From Tachypleus tridentatus (taxonomy: Eukaryota > Arthropoda > Merostomata > Xiphosura > Limulidae): a stretch of DNA of 64,000 nucleotides. A program made the translations under genes and the position numbers. The stretch lies in contig NC_134833.1 of the NCBI RefSeq assembly GCF_004210375.1, forward strand, positions 24,618,063 through 24,682,062, given 5' to 3'. Under the pieces are notes generated by a model, which was not told where the DNA came from, did no database searches, and saw only the letters and a program-made list of their open reading frames with translations. This document shows, piece after piece, positions 60,601 through 64,000 of the stretch; position 1 is the first letter of the stretch, and every line of letters begins with the position of its first letter.

Positions 60601-61808
60601 GCTCGCTCTTACAGCCGTGGAGGCGTTATAGTGTAACGCTCAATCCCACTATTCGTTGGTAAAAGAGTAGCCCAAGAGTTGGCGGTGGGTGGTGATGACT
60701 AGCTGCCTTCCCTCTAGTCTTATACTGCAAAGTTAGGGACGGCTAGCACAGATAGCCCTCGAGTAGCTTTGTGCGAAATTCAAAAACAAAAAATATACTT
60801 AAATCTTGAAGGAGCAGTTTTTGTAGGTCACACTTCTTAATCACTTCTTTTTTAGGGACTAAAACAATTTTTTTATATCTTTATATACATTTTATATCTT
60901 AGACTTCGACATAATGTTTTTTCTGCATTTTCTGAAATAACACATTCCAGTGACTTTTAAGGATATAGCATGGTGATATTTCATAAAACACAACTTAGAA
61001 TGATAATAGCTATTAGAATGTCTTTATTTTACTAAATTGTGTATATTTGCATGCTTATTGTGACGGTTTTCCCATCGGAGCTGTTGTTCAGTGAAATATA
61101 TTTATCACATGGCAAATCAGTTTGGTCTTGAAAAATATATTTTATCTGTATTCAAAACACAACATGTCATTTTAACGACTTCAAGTTTATAAAACAACAA
61201 CAATTCGATATATAATTTGTGTAGACTCATAACGAATTTTTTACGGATCTAAGTGTTTGGCCAGCAAAACCATTAGAACAACATGAGAACATCCTCAAAC
61301 TATACTTTTCAGACCTTCAGAGGTAATAGTTCTAAATCATAACATACTTTCAAGAATCTTGTAATAAAGATAAAACGCATAAGTACATATTGTAAAGTGA
61401 ACACAAGGGTTTATTTGTTTATTTGTTGGTTAGTTTGATTTTTTAAAGTTAGCACAAAGTTACACAATGGGCTATCTGTGCTCTGTTCACCACGAGTATC
61501 AAAACCCAAATTCTAGCATTAAAAGTGCAGACAATAACGCAAGGGTTATGTTATGAAATATAACCATTATTATGTTTACTTCGTTATTGTAACAAAACAC
61601 AAGAATCGATAGCTGTTGTTTATAGAACGATATTATTTATAGTAACAAAATATATCATTTGAAACAAGAAAGCTTAAATTTTTTTCACCTAAAATTCAGT
61701 TTCCTAGCGAGGACATCTAGCAGCTTGAAATCTGATCCATAAAAAGGCGTAAAAGTTCCGTTAGAGCCTCCTTCCCAGCACAAAATATGGAAAGATTTGT
61801 TTGTTTGT
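54675..61808 (-). CDS. Ionotropic receptor (IR/iGluR-like) gene, partial and frame-disrupted
   Basis: Minus-strand exons of a ligand-gated cation channel of the ionotropic glutamate receptor superfamily, probably an arthropod IR (chemosensory or related). Exon 61,808-61,689 encodes the start of ligand-binding lobe S1 (FYGSDFKLLDVLARKLNF; donor gtgaaa). Exon 58,788-58,654 encodes M1 (WLCVFLSLTLVTICLTV) and the pore loop (EPMDSLWYLWGWLIAQG) in two different frames, so one base is lost or gained between them. Exon 58,281-58,053 encodes GRIPSFKFRSVR, M3 (WWLFAIVFVASYGGTLKS) and PIDTIYALEREV, with donor gtaaga. Exon 54,884-54,675 encodes S2 (NSKDPLYGVLGETL, ACIDYQSHLEFEAAK), then a stop. Joining M3 to this S2 exon puts a TGA at the junction unless an exon is missing. 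The rest of S1 and M4 were not found. It is a pseudogene or has assembly base errors. Confidence 0.65.
55190..55325 (+). repeat. Degenerate tRNA-derived SINE
   Basis: The text ccctcgtaggtcagaggtaa, then ttgaagttctattccttgca and gtagctactcatgtaacttt follows the head-body order of families B/C in + orientation. It lies inside the IR gene interval. Confidence 0.5.
55808..55940 (-). repeat. tRNA-derived SINE (family B), well preserved
   Basis: It runs tail-to-head from gtttgtttgtttacaattaa, through acacaatgggctatttttgc and ctaaacccggcccggttttt, to gcagacataccactggggga. Confidence 0.8.
56525..56768 (-). repeat. SINE (family A)
   Basis: It runs from the tail ccatttgtttggtttgtctt, through gctacacaagggctatctgc and agccgtccctaatttagcag, to a worn head near taagagtcaagcaccttaat. 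A short internal section around the agggaaggcagctagtc phrase is deleted. Confidence 0.8.
56770..58050. other. Intron of the IR gene, nothing else supportable
   Basis: No exon recognised on either strand. A missing S2 exon of the receptor would be expected in this interval or in 54,885-56,520, but I could not find one. Confidence 0.45.
58790..60575. other. AT-rich intron of the IR gene with a SINE B relic
   Basis: A worn family B SINE lies at about 60,400-60,510 (aagcataaaaccacgaaata; gaccacagacataccactaa). The remaining S1-coding exons should be within 58,790-61,688 but were not recognised. Confidence 0.45.
60580..60795 (+). repeat. SINE (family A), head-truncated
   Basis: It starts inside the head (atccccgtcacaccaaacat), continues agagtagcccaagagttggc and ctgccttccctctagtctta, and ends in the tail gaaattcaaaaacaaaaaat. 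Confidence 0.85.
61405..61548 (-). repeat. tRNA-derived SINE (family B)
   Basis: The text tttatttgtttatttgttgg, then cacaatgggctatctgtgct and agtatcaaaacccaaattct is the reversed tail-to-head order. Confidence 0.75.
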
Positions 61809-61809
61809 C

Positions 61810-62060
61810 TGATACATGAGAATAAACACAATAACGAGATACTTATGTTACATCCAAAGAGGATGCTCAAAATAACAAGTAAATAGTTTGTCATAAAGTG
61901 TTACAAATAGCGACAGCAAGAGAGGTAACAGTAAATATCTAAACGATATAAATCTTAACAAGTTGAGAAGTAGCACATGATACTTGACTGAAGTATTACA
62001 AAACACGATATTTTACAAAGTGAAGGATAGTGTGTCATCAAAGTACTACTAAGTTTGAAA
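61810..62060. other. Upstream flank of the IR S1 exon
   Basis: The minus-strand frame is open through 61,894 with a hydrophobic run (NYLLVILSILFG...ISLLCLF), which could be a signal peptide if the exon start is a Met at 61,894 rather than the splice acceptor (ctcatgtatcag) at 61,809. I cannot decide between these two. Confidence 0.35.
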
Positions 62061-62064
62061 GCTA

Positions 62065-62450
62065 AAGAAGTGATAGATAATATGCTACATAATAAAGTTA
62101 AAGCTAGAGAAGTGAATGAATGGTGTGCTAAAGGCTAAATTTAAATGTTACAGAAGTGATTAATGATGTACCACAGACTGTATTTAAATGCTAGAAAAGT
62201 GATGAATGATGTACCACAACTATATTCAAATGTTCGAGAAGTGATGAATGATATGCCACAGCCTAAATTTAAATGTTAGAGAAGTGAATGAATTATATGC
62301 CACAGCCTAAATTTAAATATTAGAGAAGTGGTGAATGATATGTCACAGACTAAATTTAAATGTTAGATAAGTGGTGAATATTGTGCCATAAACTGAATTT
62401 AATTATTAGAGAAGTGATGAATGATATGCGACAGACTAACATAACTTAGA
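62065..62450. repeat. Minisatellite, about 43-bp unit, eight to nine copies
   Basis: The phrase ttagagaagtgatgaatgat followed by atgccacagcctaaatttaa recurs every 42-44 bp, with increasing divergence toward both ends. Confidence 0.85.
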
Positions 62451-63300
62451 GAGGTATCACATGTTGTGTTTCGGAGATAATACAAAATATGATCGCTAAA
62501 TAGATTGCAGGTGAAGAATGCCTTATAGAGTCTTCACTCTCCTGTGCTAGTAATCAATTTCAGTTATTTTCGTATGAAAGACATAACTCAAATGACAAAA
62601 AATATTTATTATATTAATCTTAGTCCACTTTCTAAAGATTACAAATAGCAAAAGGTCCGTTGTTACTCACTTTAGTGATATAGCATAAAATAATATTGAA
62701 AACACATTACAAGAGTCTTCAGCTTCACGTCACTACCCTACTAAAGTAAATACAAGTGGCTGTATACAACTCTAAGAAATACCAAAGTATATTTGGTATT
62801 GACCAGCAAGCCAAGTCAGGTTACCGAGGAAAGTAAAGTAAATGATAATAGACACAATGTGAAATTTTGAGAATATTTTGTAAACATTTTAAAGCATAGT
62901 AATTTAGAGATTACTTGTTAGATACATTTATATAAAATAATATATTTGTAAATTACCTGTGACATTGTACAAGATTTTTTATCAATACGGTATGGCTTAT
63001 CGTATAGAAATATGCATGATAATATGGAACTTTACAAAGTATCTTTTAATTTATTTTCATCAATGTTCCTTGAAATAACATTCAACCGAAAAACTTGCAG
63101 AGATAATTCAAGGTGATATGTATATTCACGACAAAACAGTATAGTACTTTCCAAGTATTTCTGGTCTAAGGAAACAAATGTCCTTTTTTTGGAAATAGAA
63201 ATGAGTAGGTAAGCTACAAGCTATGTTCTGAGCAAACTTAATATGTTTAAGTTGTCGATTACGATTAGAAACTGTCTTAAGACAGGTGATACTGGTTGTA
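62451..63300. other. Stretch with no supportable feature
   Basis: AT-rich sequence; no exon, repeat or RNA gene recognised. Confidence 0.5.
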
Positions 63301-63307
63301 ATTAAGG

Positions 63308-63408
63308 GTAAAGGTACATAAAGGGCTATCTGTGCTCTGCTGACCATGGATATCAAAACTGACTACTGGTGTTCTAAGTCCACATACATACCGCTGTACG
63401 ACTAGGAG
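63308..63408 (-). repeat. tRNA-derived SINE fragment (family B)
   Basis: The text acataaagggctatctgtgc, then tgctgaccatggatatcaaa and ccacatacataccgctgtac is a reversed family B body and head. Confidence 0.65.
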
Positions 63409-63637
63409 TCAGCCTTATATTGTTGCCTTATATATCTGTTATAGGGTTGCAACGATTTATTATGGCAAATGTAACAAGCTTTGTTTGGGTATTATTAAAC
63501 ATGTCAATCAAAAATTCTGTTATTGAAAAATATAAATTTATTTGGCAATTAAAAGTTTCGAAATTATTAAAAATAATAAATTTAAAATCCAGTCTTTCTG
63601 TTTTCCTTTCAAATTATGTGTGTGTGTGTCTGAAGGA

Positions 63638-63768
63638 ATGTTTGTTGTTGAGCGCAAAGCTACACGATAGGGTTTCTATGCCTTCCATGTTGCAGCTATT
63701 GGAACCTGGTTTTTAGCTATATAAGACCTTTTGCTGAGCCGCTGGAGGGTTAGGGGACTCATAATAAG
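63638..63768 (-). repeat. tRNA-derived SINE (family B), diverged
   Basis: The text tgtttgttgttgagcgcaaa, then gctacacgatagggtttcta and gctgagccgctggagggtta keeps the reversed order but has many changes. Confidence 0.65.
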
Positions 63769-64000
63769 AAATAAAGATAAAATAAAAGATATAACTTCAA
63801 ACATAAACAAGTCTACAGAATGAACAACTAAATATTTTAATGCTTAAATGATTTATTTATGTTATTTAAAAGCTCCTGGTGGTTGGGACGTTTGACTGAT
63901 ACCGATCGAAACCTTATAACTAAAATGCCCTCCTGCGAAAACAAAAATGCGAACACTAACAAAAGTAGCCGCTCCAAGCAGGTGTAGCGAGCGGCGTTTC

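Noticed and set aside
1-64000. CRISPR arrays, bacterial operons, riboswitches, prophage
   Set aside because: No such signal; the spliced exons, SINEs and intron structure are those of an animal genome, and the tandem arrays have no constant repeat/variable spacer pattern.

Overview
This is AT-rich, intron-bearing animal genomic DNA. Spliced exons with GT-AG borders, several tRNA-derived SINE families ending in AAACAAACA tails, Tc1-like, CR1-like and DIRS-like relics and minisatellites make it eukaryotic. The most abundant SINE (tail-to-head on the + strand starts like gtttgtttgttttgaatttc) is one I associate from memory with horseshoe crabs (Xiphosura). That placement is an inference and was not searched.

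Layout. 1-12,299 is copy 1 of a duplicated block and 42,676-53,970 is copy 2. Each copy carries the kinase-domain exons of a PAK-like (STE20 group) serine/threonine kinase, a Tc1-like transposon inside the last kinase intron, a small cysteine-rich (GCC2/GCC3, ephrin-receptor-like) gene or pseudogene, and a tRNA-derived SINE. Copy 1 is broken by a 500-N scaffold gap at 10,483-10,982. The block runs off the left edge of the window, so its true left end is unknown. Between the copies lie a decayed LINE (13.3-14.7 kb), a Tc1 relic (14.8-15.3 kb), a long gene-poor stretch (15.3-27 kb), two neighbouring minisatellites (27.65-29.45 kb), a SINE cluster (30-30.7 kb), a LINE reverse-transcriptase fragment (34.5-35.2 kb), a three-exon gene for an unrecognised multi-pass membrane protein (36.1-37.9 kb), and the exon just N-terminal to the copy 2 kinase domain (38.3 kb). 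The first kinase intron of copy 2 holds a degenerate DIRS-like YR-retrotransposon (38.9-41.4 kb). On the right, minus-strand exons of an ionotropic-receptor (IR/iGluR-like) gene run from 61.8 kb down to about 54.7 kb, followed by SINE relics and a third minisatellite (62.1-62.45 kb).

How it fits together. Copy 2 gives a continuous reading frame over seven exons (38,326-48,955, 351 codons, C-terminus complete) with all catalytic residues kept. Its P+1 loop is unusual (GTRRW instead of GTPYW) and the first glycine of the glycine-rich loop is replaced. Copy 1 differs by a tandem duplication of the catalytic-loop exon whose first unit has lost its splice donor. The Cys-rich gene shows disruptions shared by both copies plus different lesions in each. 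The IR gene has at least one frame break. The two blocks could be a real segmental duplication or two haplotypes placed in tandem by the assembler; read depth and spanning long reads would decide.
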